Shown here: positions 20,345-32,700 of the stretch, piece by piece | How the letters are laid out: each line of letters opens with the position of its first letter | How positions within the stretch are numbered: the stretch's first letter is position 1 | Origin: Prinia subflava | Taxonomy: Eukaryota; Chordata; Aves; Passeriformes; Cisticolidae | Length of the DNA stretch: 64,000 nt | Reading direction: 5' to 3' | Assembly: GCF_021018805.1 (NCBI RefSeq) | Contig: NC_086249.1 | Location: 80,130,472 to 80,194,471, forward strand | Made by a program: the position numbers and the translations under genes | The notes under the pieces: generated by a model | Told to the model about the DNA's origin: nothing | Databases searched by the model: none | What the model saw: only the letters and a program-made list of their open reading frames with translations

Positions 20345-22123
20345 ATGGTATTGGTAACTGTGCTCATGCTCTTTCTGTGGGTAATGTTAATTTCATGGAT
20401 ACTAATGTCACCAGTAGGGATTGCTGTTACTTTGGGATATGGGATACAGAAGGGTCAATTAACAACTCTTCATTCTAGAATGAAGAAAGAGATACAGGCA
20501 AAAACACAAGTAATAGAAATTTCTAATGAAATTCGGGCTGAGAATGTAATGATTGGATTGGTCAGAGACTTTGCTAAAATGCATAATACCAGCAGAATAA
20601 CGGCCTGTCTGCCAATACCAAAGGCAGCAGGGGACCCAGTAAGCTGGGGAATAATAACGTCAAAATTACCTGAAATAGGAGGGAACAAAACAATTAACTG
20701 TAAACAAGTACCAGAGTCAAGGGTGGTGGTCAGAGAATACTGGAAGATAACAGAGGATTCCTATATGCAACCCATGAGAAAGTCGGAGTGCATTCTTAGT
20801 AATGGCAAATTGGGACAAATCGTAGAGTGGTGGGTTAAGGACCAAGACCTTGCAAAATGGCAATGTTGGTTTCTACGCTATCAAAAGATCAGGGACAACG
20901 CTACAGAAAGTGTTGTGGTGTAGAAATGTGAAGAGAAGGATTGGAAAGGACTGGAACCTTGGGACAGTGCATGGTCTGTGAGCATCCTCCAGAAATTCCA
21001 ATATATGGAAAGCACACCCTGGTGCATTAAATGGAAAGGCTCTGAAAATGAGACAGATCCCACAGTGGCAAATACTGATACTAGCAGTCAGAAAGAGGCA
21101 AATAAGGTAAGTTGGTGAGTATGTAAGAAAATTTATGATTGCACCTCTGACAATCTAGAAATAAAACAGTGGTCACCATTGGCAATAGCCTTACGAATTG
21201 GTTGTGCCTGCAGGAAAATTAAACACAAACAAGGCAAAATAGATTCTAAGATTATAGTAGAATGTAGCAAGAGTACCATTCGAAGTCCAGGACCATTTGT
21301 ATGGGCAATGAGTGATGGCACATAGACAACACACTTGCCTATGGACGGGGAGGTAAGAGAAATCACCCTGGGCCTTCCCACTTTATGTCCAATTTAGAAG
21401 AAATCCCCATTTAACAAGAGCAGTGAAGCCTTGCAAATAAAAGCAAAGCGAGATGTCTCAGAAGACAAGAACCCAGATGACACTTGGAAGGAACCCTCTA
21501 GTGGAGTAAAGATTGGGTGGGCCCTAGAATCCTTGTTTGGTCCCATTGCAAATTATCGAAATAGAGAAATGCTATATAGACTCACAGGTCAGGTAGACAG
21601 ATTAGCAAGAATCACACGAGAGGGATTTAGGGAACTCAATGTGCAATTACAGGCCACCACCAAAATGACCCTGCAAAATCGTTTGGCTTTAGATATGTTA
21701 CTTTTGAAAGAACACGGAGTGTGTAGATATTTAAAGGGACAAATCGACCATTGCTGCATCCACATCCCAAATGTAACTGCAGATGTAGAACATGACATCA
21801 GTCAGTTAAAACAAATAGAGCATGAGGCACAAAAGGAACAAAAAGATTTAGCTACTAGCTGGTTGGGTAAAATCTTTAAAGGATTAGGATGGAATGTGAG
21901 TTCATGGATAAAGTCTATCCTTGAAAATCTGATAATTTTACTGATTATATTTTTAGTAATTTGGTTAGTTTACAGAATCCTGAAGAGAGAGATACAGAAA
22001 AAGGCATCTTAGAACAGGACCATAATGAAGGCATTGGCACGGAACCCAGCACCTTCAATCCGCAACAACATCCCGGACAAAGCCTATGACAACAAAGAAT
22101 TTGAAGATGAACATCCAGTATGA
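20345..22123 (+). pseudogene. env: env of ERV-A with five in-frame stops
   Basis: ATG 20345 is the first ATG after the candidate splice acceptor and opens a hydrophobic leader (MVLVTVLMLFLWVMLISWIL). The SU part has N-glycosylation sequons (HNTS, NKT, DNAT). A KAKR furin-type site at 21440-21451 separates SU and TM. TM has a heptad region, an LQNR...CC segment at 21671-21757 and a membrane anchor at about 21915-21985. In-frame stops are TAG 20921, TGA 21116, TAG 21323, TAG 21395 and TAG 22010. The last lies in the cytoplasmic tail; homology with the ERV-B tail continues in frame to TGA 22121-22123, which I take as the original end. There is no frameshift. In the family this protein mediates receptor binding and fusion; this copy is non-functional. 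Confidence 0.88.
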
Positions 22124-22193
22124 ACTCTGAAGCCTAATGGACTGTATTAAGTGAAAGCATTTACACTTAGTATATTAGAGTGAAAATACTTTC

Positions 22194-22204
22194 AAAGGGG
22201 GGAA
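22194..22204 (+). promoter_or_regulatory. polypurine tract of ERV-A
   Basis: AAAGGGGGGAA directly precedes the 3' LTR, in the position of the plus-strand primer. Confidence 0.9.
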
Positions 22205-22596
22205 TGTTGGTGGAGGGTTAAAAAATATAATTTCTAGATTGAGTAATGTGTAGGGGGAGGAAAGTAGAGAACGTACAACTGGAACTTGACGCAGCTAGCT
22301 AGGAACAAGCGTCAGTTTCGGTAAACAGCTCCATGCTATTGTTTTAACCAAATCAAGTGTAGATCAGGGTAGAAGCGTAAGTATGATTTAAGATAGTAAC
22401 TAAGAAATAGGATAATCAGTATCTAGGGGTAGGGGTTAGTTAACATGTGTATAATTTAAACTATAAAAATCACGAATCGACTCTGTATGCTTTGGACATC
22501 AGATTTGGGTGTATTATCACCCCGGTGTCCCGCGCGCTGGAATAAAGAACCGCATATGATCGCCTCTGTGTAGTTATATGTTTTCCTACGCTAACA
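22205..22596 (+). repeat. 3' LTR of ERV-A (392 bp)
   Basis: It has the same ends as the 5' LTR (TGTTGGTGG to CTAACA), with a TATA box at 22462-22468 and AATAAA at 22541-22546. It differs from the 5' copy at 22235 (T for C) and at 22301, 22361, 22380, 22405 and 22431 (A for G each time). All differences are in U3; R and U5 are identical. Confidence 0.97.
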
Positions 22597-22600
22597 CTTC
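22597..22600. repeat. target-site duplication, right copy (CTTC)
   Basis: Right partner of 14082-14085. Confidence 0.85.
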
Positions 22601-22614
22601 CTCTGCAGTTCATT

Positions 22615-23211
22615 TGTTCCCGGGGTTTTCTCCTATCCCCACAGGTCACCTGCTGTCGCTGTGTGCCTGGTGGTGTGGCGCTTGGCAGGGGCACGACCCC
22701 CAGCGTGGCGAGGGCCCTCAGCAGCCGCCGCAGCAGCAGTGCAGGAAGGAGCCAAGTGGGCCACGCACGCAGCCCGAGGAATCCTTTACTAGAGCAACAT
22801 AAACTGTGACACAGCTCCAACACAGAGCAGGGGCGAGGACCCACAACAAAGGCATCATGGGGTTTAAGGGACAGAACGAGGGGGGAGTTTAGGGTAGAGG
22901 GACCAATAGGGAGAAGATCGGGGAGGAACACAAGGTGGGGTTTACAGAGCACAAACCAATGGGGAGGGTAATGGGAAGAGACTGATATAAACAAACCAAT
23001 GGGGCCTCAAGAATAGGGGATTTCCAAAGGGGCCATTCAGGCAGGGGCCCATACAAGGGAAGATTGACAGAGAACATTGGGGAGCAAGGGGCAGATACCA
23101 GGTGAGACTGACAACTTAGTGAGTGGATACAACTTAGGCTAAACCAACAACCCAGCAGGGGAAAAGGAACAAACCACTGAGAATTAAAACACAAAGTTAC
23201 ACATCACCACA
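22615..23211 (-). repeat. LTR-like sequence, minus orientation
   Basis: The + strand starts TGTTCCCGGGG, and the minus-strand reading from 23211 starts TGTGGTGATG. The stretch shows several CCAAT words (CCAATAGGG, CCAATGGGG twice) and a GC-rich end next to ERV-A with a CAGCAGCCGCCGCAGCAGCAG-like run. A weak poly(A)-like AGTAAA is near 22785 on the minus strand. Composition and order recall an ERV LTR read on the minus strand, but no target duplication was found and the ends are guesses. Confidence 0.35.
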
Positions 23212-26200
23212 GCCTGCCAGGGTGATTGCCTGCTGACCCCAGCATCAGGCACCAATTCACATCCTCCTGCTGGTCTGAGATAGGATGGAGGGGGAAATAG
23301 AAGAAGCACCAGAAAGTATTTACATAAGCTTTGTAGTCTACTGAAGAAGGCACACCACCGTCAGATGCCAAACCTCTCTCCTTTTTGGTGTTATTTGTAG
23401 GTTTTATTGAATGTCCTGCCTAACACACAGGACAAAACAAAACAACCCAGGGGGCAGAACGAGACACAGAAAGAACAGATATTCAAATTGTTTCTTGGTC
23501 ATTACTCAAATTGACATTGTCATTCATGTGGATGAAGGCAATGGTCACTGGCCTGTGAGCTCCCCTTCTCCCAGTTTTGCTTCTCTTGACAAGCCTGACT
23601 AGCCTGTCCCCAGTCTGCATCTTCTCTCTATCCTGTAAGACCTTCTTGTGTCTTTACCACTCTTACACATGCCATTGGCAGAACAGGGGCCTAAGCGAGA
23701 GACTGTTAATTTTGCATCTCTTTCTAAATAAATGCTGAGAAATTGTTCTCCTTGTGTTTTCCTCTAAAATCTACATCTTTTTTTTCATACCTGAAAAAGT
23801 GTCTCACCCAAAATCTGGTGTCATTTTTCCAAAAATACTTAGCTGGCCTTATGACAGACATTGCATCACATAAAAAAGACCTTACCGTGTCTTTCTCTGG
23901 CTTGGTACCACCACAGTAAAATACTACAGTATCTAAACCAATAGCTATGACTTCCCTTTATGGGCAATAGAATCCTTAAGATGCAACTCAGATGAGCCAG
24001 TGAACACAAGGATATTGTGAACTGCCATCTAGAAAGAGTAATTCTTTCCACTAGCTGTAAACGAAGTCTGTAGTGACTAGCTCTGATGTAGAAAAGCTAC
24101 ACTTGATCAAACAAATCCCAAAACTCTTCTATAGATGTGTTGCATCCAAAAATAAATTATACATAAAATAGCAGTGCTATAACTTTAGTAACTCTTTTTT
24201 TTTAGCAATAAGTTAAGGGGAAAGTCTCTTTTGCACATCTCTGGTTAAGTATGTTGCTGTAATTTTCAGCTACCTGCTCCTATTTAATTTAGTACTCCAC
24301 AGAGTGTTCTTTCTAGTGTTATAAGAGAGCCATTTAGCATCATGTGAGGTAGCAAAAGAGTACTGAAGAATCTGAGGAGCAAATGTCCAGGAGGATGTGA
24401 GAAATGAAGGGGAAGTATTGTTTATAAATGGAAAGCTGGTAATTTGAGATAATTTTGAACAAAAGAAGCACACCACAACACAGAAAATGAGCATATTTCA
24501 AAGCACAGTTACATGAGTGTACTGCACACAAGGGACCTCATCTTTATGTTGCTAGCCCTAAGGTCGCTAAGAGTTTTGAAGTGTCAGGTTTTACGTCATC
24601 CTTAATCCACAGATGAAGGTTCACACAAGAAAAGTTTACTCTTGTGCCACTACTGCCCAGCACCCTCCTGAGACATTTCAGCAAATAAAGTGGATTTTTT
24701 AGATGCTTTTCTGATGGATTAATTTCTTTGTAAAGGAGTAGACAACCAGAAGCAACAGTGCAACTGGAGAAATTGTAAAGTTAATAGTTAAATATATAGG
24801 AGTCACACAACAAGCTAAGCCAAACTCTCAGCTTCCACTCAAAAAGATGTTTCTCCACTATCCTATTTCCAGTCACACATTCCTAGCACTTCACCTCTAT
24901 GATCTTCACCTATATGAGTTATATGCTGCAGGACTAAAGCCTAATCCAAAAACAGCAGCAAACAATAATTTTAAGCCAACTCAGCATTCTGGTGGACATT
25001 GGCTTGGAAGATATTGAAATGCTTGCAACATTTCTCCCCCTAGTCTTAGTGTTAAATGCTAAGAAGGTGACAAGGTGAGGTTTACATAGGTTCAAAATTC
25101 AGATCCTCAGTGATGAGAGCAACCCTGTCAGCAAGAACACAGATTCAGATCCCAATCATAAAAAAATGAAGCCCAGCATTAGGGTCAGAAATGGCAGAGA
25201 TGAAGTTTAGAACTGTAGTCATTGAAATGAACAGTTAGACCAGGTCAAGGCCCCGGCCCAACCAGAGAAGCAGTTTGTACCCCAAGGATATGCAAGACAA
25301 GGCTTCCAGTTTGTGCTGTCAATTTATGCACAGTATACAAGATTCACCTGTTAGAAATAAATCTCCAAAACAGATTTTGCACTTAATCTACAATAACCTG
25401 GATGCTACAGTATCAATCAACAGAAGAGGTATTTTGCAGTTTGGTCATTTGTTCCATCTTTCAGTTTTAACCTAACAATCTGCATGTTCATGTACATCAT
25501 CCTGTGACCCGAAGCTGCAGGGAGGCAAACCACCCACAACTGTCGCCTGGATACTAGAATTTAATTTCCATGTAAAAATCAGATATTCCTACACTTGTCT
25601 TCATCCCATATTGGGATATGAAGTCATAAAATACTTATGAAATTAAGAAAAAGAAACAAAACAAAACTACTTTGAAAATACTAAAATGATCATTTGTTTC
25701 AAGCTAAATGTCTGAGTTGATGCATCGAATTCTCTCTTTCAGCTCAGTCAAGCCATCTAGAAATGATTCATGACTTACAACAAAAATCTGAACTTGAGAA
25801 GCTTAGTTTGCAAAGAGGAGCCTGAGGGAGGATGTGACAACAATTTTCAAAGATGGAAAATGTTACTGAAAGGGTGAAGAAAAACCAGTTCTCCATAACC
25901 ATACCAGGCATAGAAGAAGTAATGGACTAAACAGTAGAAAAACTGATGTAATGTCAGGAACATATGTCCTTCCTAAGAGCAGGTAAAAATGAACTGACCT
26001 ATTTGGGCAAGCTTGAGGTTCTTTAAGAATGTAGGAGATGAACATCTGCCAACATCTATCATTGATGTGCTGTTTGACAAGGTGATGGCTGAGCCAGCAG
26101 TCTCTTCTAGACATATGAATTTAGTCAACACTGAACTGAACCCATCTGGTTGGTGCATGGCAGCAATCAGTGTTCCGTGTTGTGGTGGTGCTCTAGAGAG

Positions 26201-29200
26201 GGTCCCTGGCTAGCACTGCCACCCCATCATAGAAATCCAATGAGGGACGGATTGGGCTGGGCAGCAAAGAGATATTCCTAAATGGAATAATTCAATGAAA
26301 TTACTGTCTCCATTCAAAACTAAACAACACACTTAGATGATGAGTTCTCACACAGTTGTCTATGTCATGTGTCACTTCAAAAATTTAGCTTTTCAGCCTG
26401 AAGTGTTTTTTTTTTTTTCTGTTGCAGTGTCAGAGGTTAAACCATTTACATTTTAATTTGCCAGTATTTCACAATGGCATCAATGAATTCTGAGAGAGTT
26501 GTTTGTTCTAGTAGAAAGATGGATACCAACCAGAGCCTCCTACAATGCAAGGACACACACTGCTACAGGTCCTGGTCCTGGGAGCATTCAGTTTCTGACA
26601 GTCATTGAGACATTGTTTTAGGAGGTGAATGGGAGAGCAATCTTGTTTTAAAAAGTCTTTCCAATTGAGAGATTATGTCATTCTTGTGAAAGATGGTAGG
26701 TTGCTGTGACAACATGTACTTTCAGGAATAAGCTGAGAATCAGCAAAAGAGAGCTCATCATAGCCTCTTATCTCTGCAGAGGTGTCTGCAGTTCAAGCGC
26801 AGTTTGAGTAGTTTGGTTTCTCCTGCTGTTCCCAAGGGAAGGGTGCAGAGTTACGAGGGTACATTAAAGAACAGAAAACAACACTGAGACTTTATTCTCT
26901 TCAGGGAGAAGAGCTTTACAAATTTGTTACCCAGCAGATCAACTGGTATGTTGATTTAACTAATACAAGACAGCAATTGAAATTGCCATGTGTGTTGGCA
27001 TGCCAGTGTGATCAGTCTGGGGCATGTGTTGCCTTTGGGTTTCTCTGGCAGAGAGGTGTGAAACCTTTTTGCAGCTGGGAATGCTGTGGGCAGTGGAAAG
27101 ATGAAAAAGAAAACAAAAACCATTTCTGTACATTTGTTATTTCTATGACTGAGATTGGGGTAAAGAGATATATCCTTCCATTTTCCATCACTAAGTTAAC
27201 TTAGCTAATATGAATTAAATTATTTCCACCAATTTCTGCACTTATTGCACTTGGAATAGGCCCTTGACTAACTCTTACCTTCACATTCATCATCTTTGAA
27301 GGAATATGCTTTCCTGTGAAAGAAGATGCATTTCTTTGCTGCAGTTTGAGGTTAGAAGGTCAAGTGGTGGAGCAAGACTGTCATTCTTTCAGCTGAAAGG
27401 CTCCTGAGAAGTGCCCTTGAACTGACAGGAAGGAATACTCTGTTCTTCTTCAGAAGATGTATGCAAGAAGTTAATGTTGTTCTTTTTGCAGCATAGTTTT
27501 CTAAATTTTTTTATGCATCTCCCTTTCCTTAAGTAATGGTAACATTGTGTGTTTAATTGTGGTGATGCATGTCCTCTCAGCGGAGATTAGGGGAAATATA
27601 TGTCTTTATTATTTTGCTTCACTCTCTGTGGCTCAGTAGGCATGCCACATTCTTCCTTCAGCATTCTCTATGTCTATAAAAAGATTTTTCTCTTTCAGAA
27701 TACAGGAGGGATGAAAGTAATTGAGAGTTACAGGTGGTTTGCTCAGTGACTAGTTCCTAAAAGCCTAGTAGCAGTAAAAGTGGCCCTCATTATACTAACA
27801 TAAGTGTTGCAAGTAGGAGAATCTATTTCTGTTTGGGAAAGATAGATCTAAGTTCAAATCCTTTTGGAAGCTTTCCAAAATTTATAATGAAAAGTTGTTT
27901 GCAAAGACAAAAAGGAAATTGATGCCTTAGCTGAAAGTGTCCAGGAAGTATGCCAGCCTTTGTTGCTTTATTTGTCGACACTGTCAGAAAACCCACTTAG
28001 CTAGGAGGCTGTTTTGCTGTCCTGAAGCAGTGCTGCTTTTCAGCAGACTGTCTTTCTATCAAGGTGGTATTCTCTGTCCTAGAATCCCCAGGAATACCGT
28101 CAGAAACATCTCAAAGTATGCAAGCCCCTTATGTGGCAACCAGATTTAATAAGGTGTCATGTTTTTGGGAATAGGAAATCAGATCAAATTCTTTCCCTTT
28201 TTTTCTGTTTTGTGACATTTTCAGTAGCACAAGCAATACAGATACATAAAATCAAAGATATCATAGTTATAAGTAGTTCAAAAACCACCTTAAAATCACC
28301 TGATCTTGTATACTGTTCCAAATATTTTTCACCATTTTTATGTCAAAGTATTAATTGTTTGCCTGTTTCTGAAAGCTCATGAACTGCATATAGAGAGGAA
28401 TGAAAATATACACAGATAAAATATGCTCCACTTACAGACTGAGTGCATTATTTCATTTTGGATGAAATTGTAAATGAAGGAGGTGCTTAAGAAAACGAAA
28501 TATTATCAGTGCTAGCTCAAGCCAGGCATAGTGCCAGGAAGTTGTGGAAGAGGAATAGGAAAAGCTTGCTTAAGTACCTAATAGTCTGATTTCCAAAACC
28601 CTTTCTACTTCAGTCCCAGCCCACTCTTGTTCAAATAGTGCCTAGTTAATGGATTATGATGACATTTATGGTGATCTGGTAATAAAAATGAATGAGGGTA
28701 AGTATAAGGCCACCAAAATCAGACCCAGATATCAGAAGGGCTTTTAATTATTCTCAAATTCCTGTCAAACTTTTAAAAGAAAAAAGTCAAAGAAAAAGAT
28801 TAGGAAATTAAACGCTTAAGGTGTCACCAATCTTAACAAATGAATACCATTAGAGTGTCTTCTTTGTTTCCTCAGCTGGAAATCACATGACACTGACTGA
28901 AAGCTGTGAAAAATGCTCTTCCTATCACAGCATCTGGCTTCTTGGCAGCCTTGACTGGCTGGTTTATTGGCTATTTCTGCATTGCCTGAAAATTTCTCAC
29001 ACTGTCGTTTGTACTCTTAGAAAATGTTTTATTTAATTCCTTTTGAATTTCAGGAGTTTATTGAAAAACCATGCAGTGCATGAATCACTCATCTTTGAGT
29101 GCCAAGCTTCCTTAAGAGTGGAAGAGAAAGTGTCTTAAGAGAAAAAGTGTAAAATGTGATGTGTTTCAAGGCAGAATTTAAGGAGTACAGTGGATAGATT

Positions 29201-29224
29201 AAGATGCCAAAAGAAACCTGCCCT
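23212..29224. other. long gene-free stretch
   Basis: AT-rich unique sequence with no exon, RNA gene or clear transposable element recognised. The only simple feature is a T run at about 26406-26420. Confidence 0.5.
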
Positions 29225-29338
29225 TCTTGGTCATCATCTAATGCAATGTTGAGCCACCCACTCCTGCCCCACCCAGAAGTGGAGAGATAAAGTAGCTTTT
29301 GTGGGCATCTGGCATCCAGCCATGGCCAATCCACTACA
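29225..29338 (+). repeat. possible 3' end of the 7053-8061 LTR family
   Basis: AGAGATAAAGTAGCTTTTGT then GGGCATCTGGCATCCAGCCA and CCAATCCACTACA resemble the last 60-100 bp of the solo LTR at 7053-8061 (ATAGAGCAGCTTTGG...CCTGGCACCCAGCCAG...CCACTAC). The rest of the LTR is not recognisable upstream, so this would be an old truncated copy. Confidence 0.5.
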
Positions 29339-29732
29339 TTTTCCAGCCTTCTGATACACTCTTGATATGTTCTGTCCTGAGTAATAATCAAATTAAAACA
29401 AAGTGATTAATCACAGGCATCAAACTCTCATGTACAGACATCTAAAATTGGAATGACTTTTAAATATTCTGAACTTACATCATTGATAACAGGGATACCA
29501 ATATCTGCAGTAAATAAGTCAGTTAAGTGAACACATACAGAATATCTTTTTAGGCATGCAAAAGAGTGACCTTCTTATTTGCTTTGGAATGTTGCGATTG
29601 GAATTGTTCAGATTTAGCCATTCAAAGCATGTGTCTCCCTCAATACACTTCAGAGCAACTACCATGAGGTGAGTGCACACACAAATATAGAATTGCTCAA
29701 CAAAACCCATCTAACATCCATACATCTGTCAT

Positions 29733-29790
29733 TGCATTTCCAAACAAATACTGCATTTCCAAACAAAACCATATTGTATTTCCAAATGCG
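29733..29790 (+). repeat. short imperfect tandem repeat, about 21 bp x 3
   Basis: The word GCATTTCCAAACAAA occurs twice, followed by a third, diverged GTATTTCCAAATGCG, with period 20-23. Confidence 0.65.
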
Positions 29791-32700
29791 AAACCTGATC
29801 CAAATAATCCAATAGATGCTGAGAAGCCCAGAGAGTTTTTTGTGGGTTTTGGTGTCCCTGTTCAGTGGAAAGAAGCTTTGAAACTTAGAGGAGCTCCATT
29901 TCTTTCAGTCCATGGATGAAAATCCATTTCAGGTTGTCCCAAGATAAAGTCTTCCTACCATTATCACTATCAAAGCACCAGGCTGTGGTGCCAGGATAGG
30001 TGCTGACTGCCTGGATACTCTGATGGGGAGTTCCTAACCCCAGCACATGTAGTGTATGTAATTCATTATGTTTAGAAGTCTCTGCCCCAAAGAGTGAAAC
30101 TGCAGGAGTCAAGCAGCCTAGATTGTCTCATATATTGCTGAGTTCTAGCTCTCCAAACTGGAGGTTGCTCTAATTGCTCTTCATAATATGGAAGCTGTTG
30201 TCCTTGAGTGACACAATTCAATGAAGCTTTCATTTCATTTTAATTTGTGTCCTGCAAGCCCACAGCCCCATCACTACAAGAACATTCCTCTTGTCCTGCC
30301 TGCCACATCTCGAATCTCGACCAGAACCCTTCGTGCCTCCACCTTCCTACAGCTCCAACTTTTCTGCCTTGGCTCCCCTTTAGTTACAACAAAAATAGCA
30401 CGAGTTTTGGCCAGTTTGATGCTGTCTGAACAAGTGTACAAAAGGAGCTCATCATGTTCATAGTCATGGGGGAATAATTATTTCTGTGACACATTCTTTT
30501 ACTACCCTTGCACCTTCATTCAGCCACTTTCCATGAAGTCTGTCAGATTTGAGTATCTTTGAGGCATCAGAGTCAAAGGTCATTGAAATTATGCCAACAG
30601 ATTTGAAGGTTATTAGGAGAAGATAAGCAGATGGATGGAAAAAAATATTCATTAAACTTTTTTTTTTCTGGAAGTCAGGCTAAAACAAGGTTATTTTCTC
30701 TAATTTAGCAGAAGAGAGTTATTCTTATATCAATAACTACTTTAGAAAAATCTGGCAAAGCCTGAAATGTCCATGTAGACTTATCTTCATGTGACAGTGT
30801 TTGGAGTCGTGACTACTGTCTATGTAAGGATTTCTTTCACCATGTGTAAAAGTTGTCATGGCAACAGCTCTCTGCAAATAATTATATAAATAATAAATGA
30901 AAGATTTTGTGAGCATACATTACAGCTGTAGTTCTCACACAGCCACCTTTTGCTGCACAGAAAAGGGTCACACAGGGTTTTTCTCAGTGTGCATATTTAT
31001 TTGCCTCACTCAAGGATGTAAAACATTTGCTTAAGGAGGTGAATACTAAAAATAATTAATCCAGAAAATAAACATTGGCCAAGCCCCTGCTGAGAAATAA
31101 TACAATTGATGTTTCTTAAAGCCAGAGGTCAGAAGCACAGGTTCTGAGCTTCTCCTAAAACACTGAAGCAAATTAAAAGCTGCCTTAACAAGACTCCTGG
31201 GATTTCACCTGTATGACACATTCCCAGCAGGTGCAGAATCACCAGAAAGCTGTTTTAATGTCCTTTACACCCCAGACAGAGACTGCAGCCATGCAATAGC
31301 TGCATGACTAATGTATCTGCCCTCTTTGTACCTCTGGCTCTCTTCAGCCAGCATGGGCTGTTTAAAGCTACTATAAACTAACCTGCTCCCTACCCTTTTC
31401 TGATCTTCCTTCAAGTACTCATCTCCGCTCTTACAAGAGAGAATCTGAGTAATCATCCATACATATTCCACAGGTTCTCAGGGCCATGTCCTGTAGAGAT
31501 CATCCACACAGAGCTCTGGTTGAACACAGGCAGGGTTGCCTACAAAAAACACTGAGGAACCAGGTGTTGTGTATTTTCATCAGAAGGTACAGAATTCTCC
31601 TCATTCCAAGTCCAGGGGGGTTTGTGTGTAGGAGTTCTCTTTAAAACTGAGAAATGGAATTAGTTCTTTGGTAGGAGAGTCAGGTGGAGAACTATTGTTC
31701 ATCATTTAAAACCAGCCTGTAGGATGATGTGTATATGTTCATTTGATGGGTTCATTGGTGATGACTGTTATTTTCAGCAGTCTTGGTGATTCACAAGGCA
31801 TTATTTTCATGTTCAGCCTGATTGGCTCACATTATTCTGTATTATGCTTAGTATTCTGGGTTAATAGAGAGATAAACACAATGCTTGACTCATCAGTTTG
31901 AAATTTCAAGCAATTTTTAACCATGCTTTGCCTAATTGTTTCTTTATGTCTATTTATAATTTTGATAAAGCCCATTGTAGTAAAAAGGCAGATCATATTT
32001 GCATGGACATATATGTATATTTATATATATTTATATTTTATACCTCTGTCATGCCTATATATAAAGTATGTAAAATGCACAATTAATAGAAACAAAGAAA
32101 AATTGATCCAGCCAGACTCAGTTATGAACTTCAATTCATACTGATGCAAGTATCTCCCATTACATTTTGAGATTTTTTAGGTTCCTCTGAGTAAAATTAA
32201 ATATCTGCTTTCCGACATGGTTTTAAGGTATAAAAACTGGATTTTTTTACTAAACCTGAAAGTGAGTTCTAAGCCGGGATTTTCACAAGCCCTGTCCTGG
32301 ATCCAGCTTCCTCTTTTTAAGCCAGTAGACCAACAGCCTAAATATCTCCATAAAGAAAAGTTGGCTGTCTGTCAGATAAGCAAATCTCAAATTGCAGGAA
32401 AACTGGATTCAGCAATGTGTGTAGTTTGAACACATGAGCAATCTCACTGACATTATACTCTTAGTCTAAACAAATCTATGATGATTCTTTCAAAAATAAG
32501 CAGACCAGTCTAGAATGTTAAGCATTTCTGCAGTAACCCTACTGAGAAAATGGTAGATCAATTGCTTTTCTAGTTTAGACCTTTGAATTAAGGAGCGTAG
32601 ATGATAAACCAAGACATACAATCAGAGCTGACACTAGCAAAATCTGTATTTTAAACAAAGATGTGTATCTGGTTAAATATAGCCCCTGAAGCCATGTCCT

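Larger units (their letters stand above)
14086..22596 (+). mobile_element. ERV-A: complete class I (gammaretrovirus-like) provirus
   Basis: An 8511-bp provirus with the order LTR, primer-binding site, gag, pro, pol, env, polypurine tract, LTR, flanked by CTTC on both sides. Class I features are a single CCHC zinc knuckle in NC, gag-pro-pol in one frame, a p30-type capsid, a TM with a C...CC motif and a 4-bp target duplication. The LTRs are equal in length (392 bp) and differ at six positions, so the element is fairly young. Gag, protease and the start of RT are open. Downstream there are three in-frame stops in pol and five in env but no frameshift. The stops prevent full-length Pol or Env, so the provirus is defective as it stands. 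Confidence 0.97.

Noticed and set aside
14086..22596. An exogenous, potentially active virus
   Set aside because: It is integrated in host DNA with a target duplication and has eight stops in pol and env.
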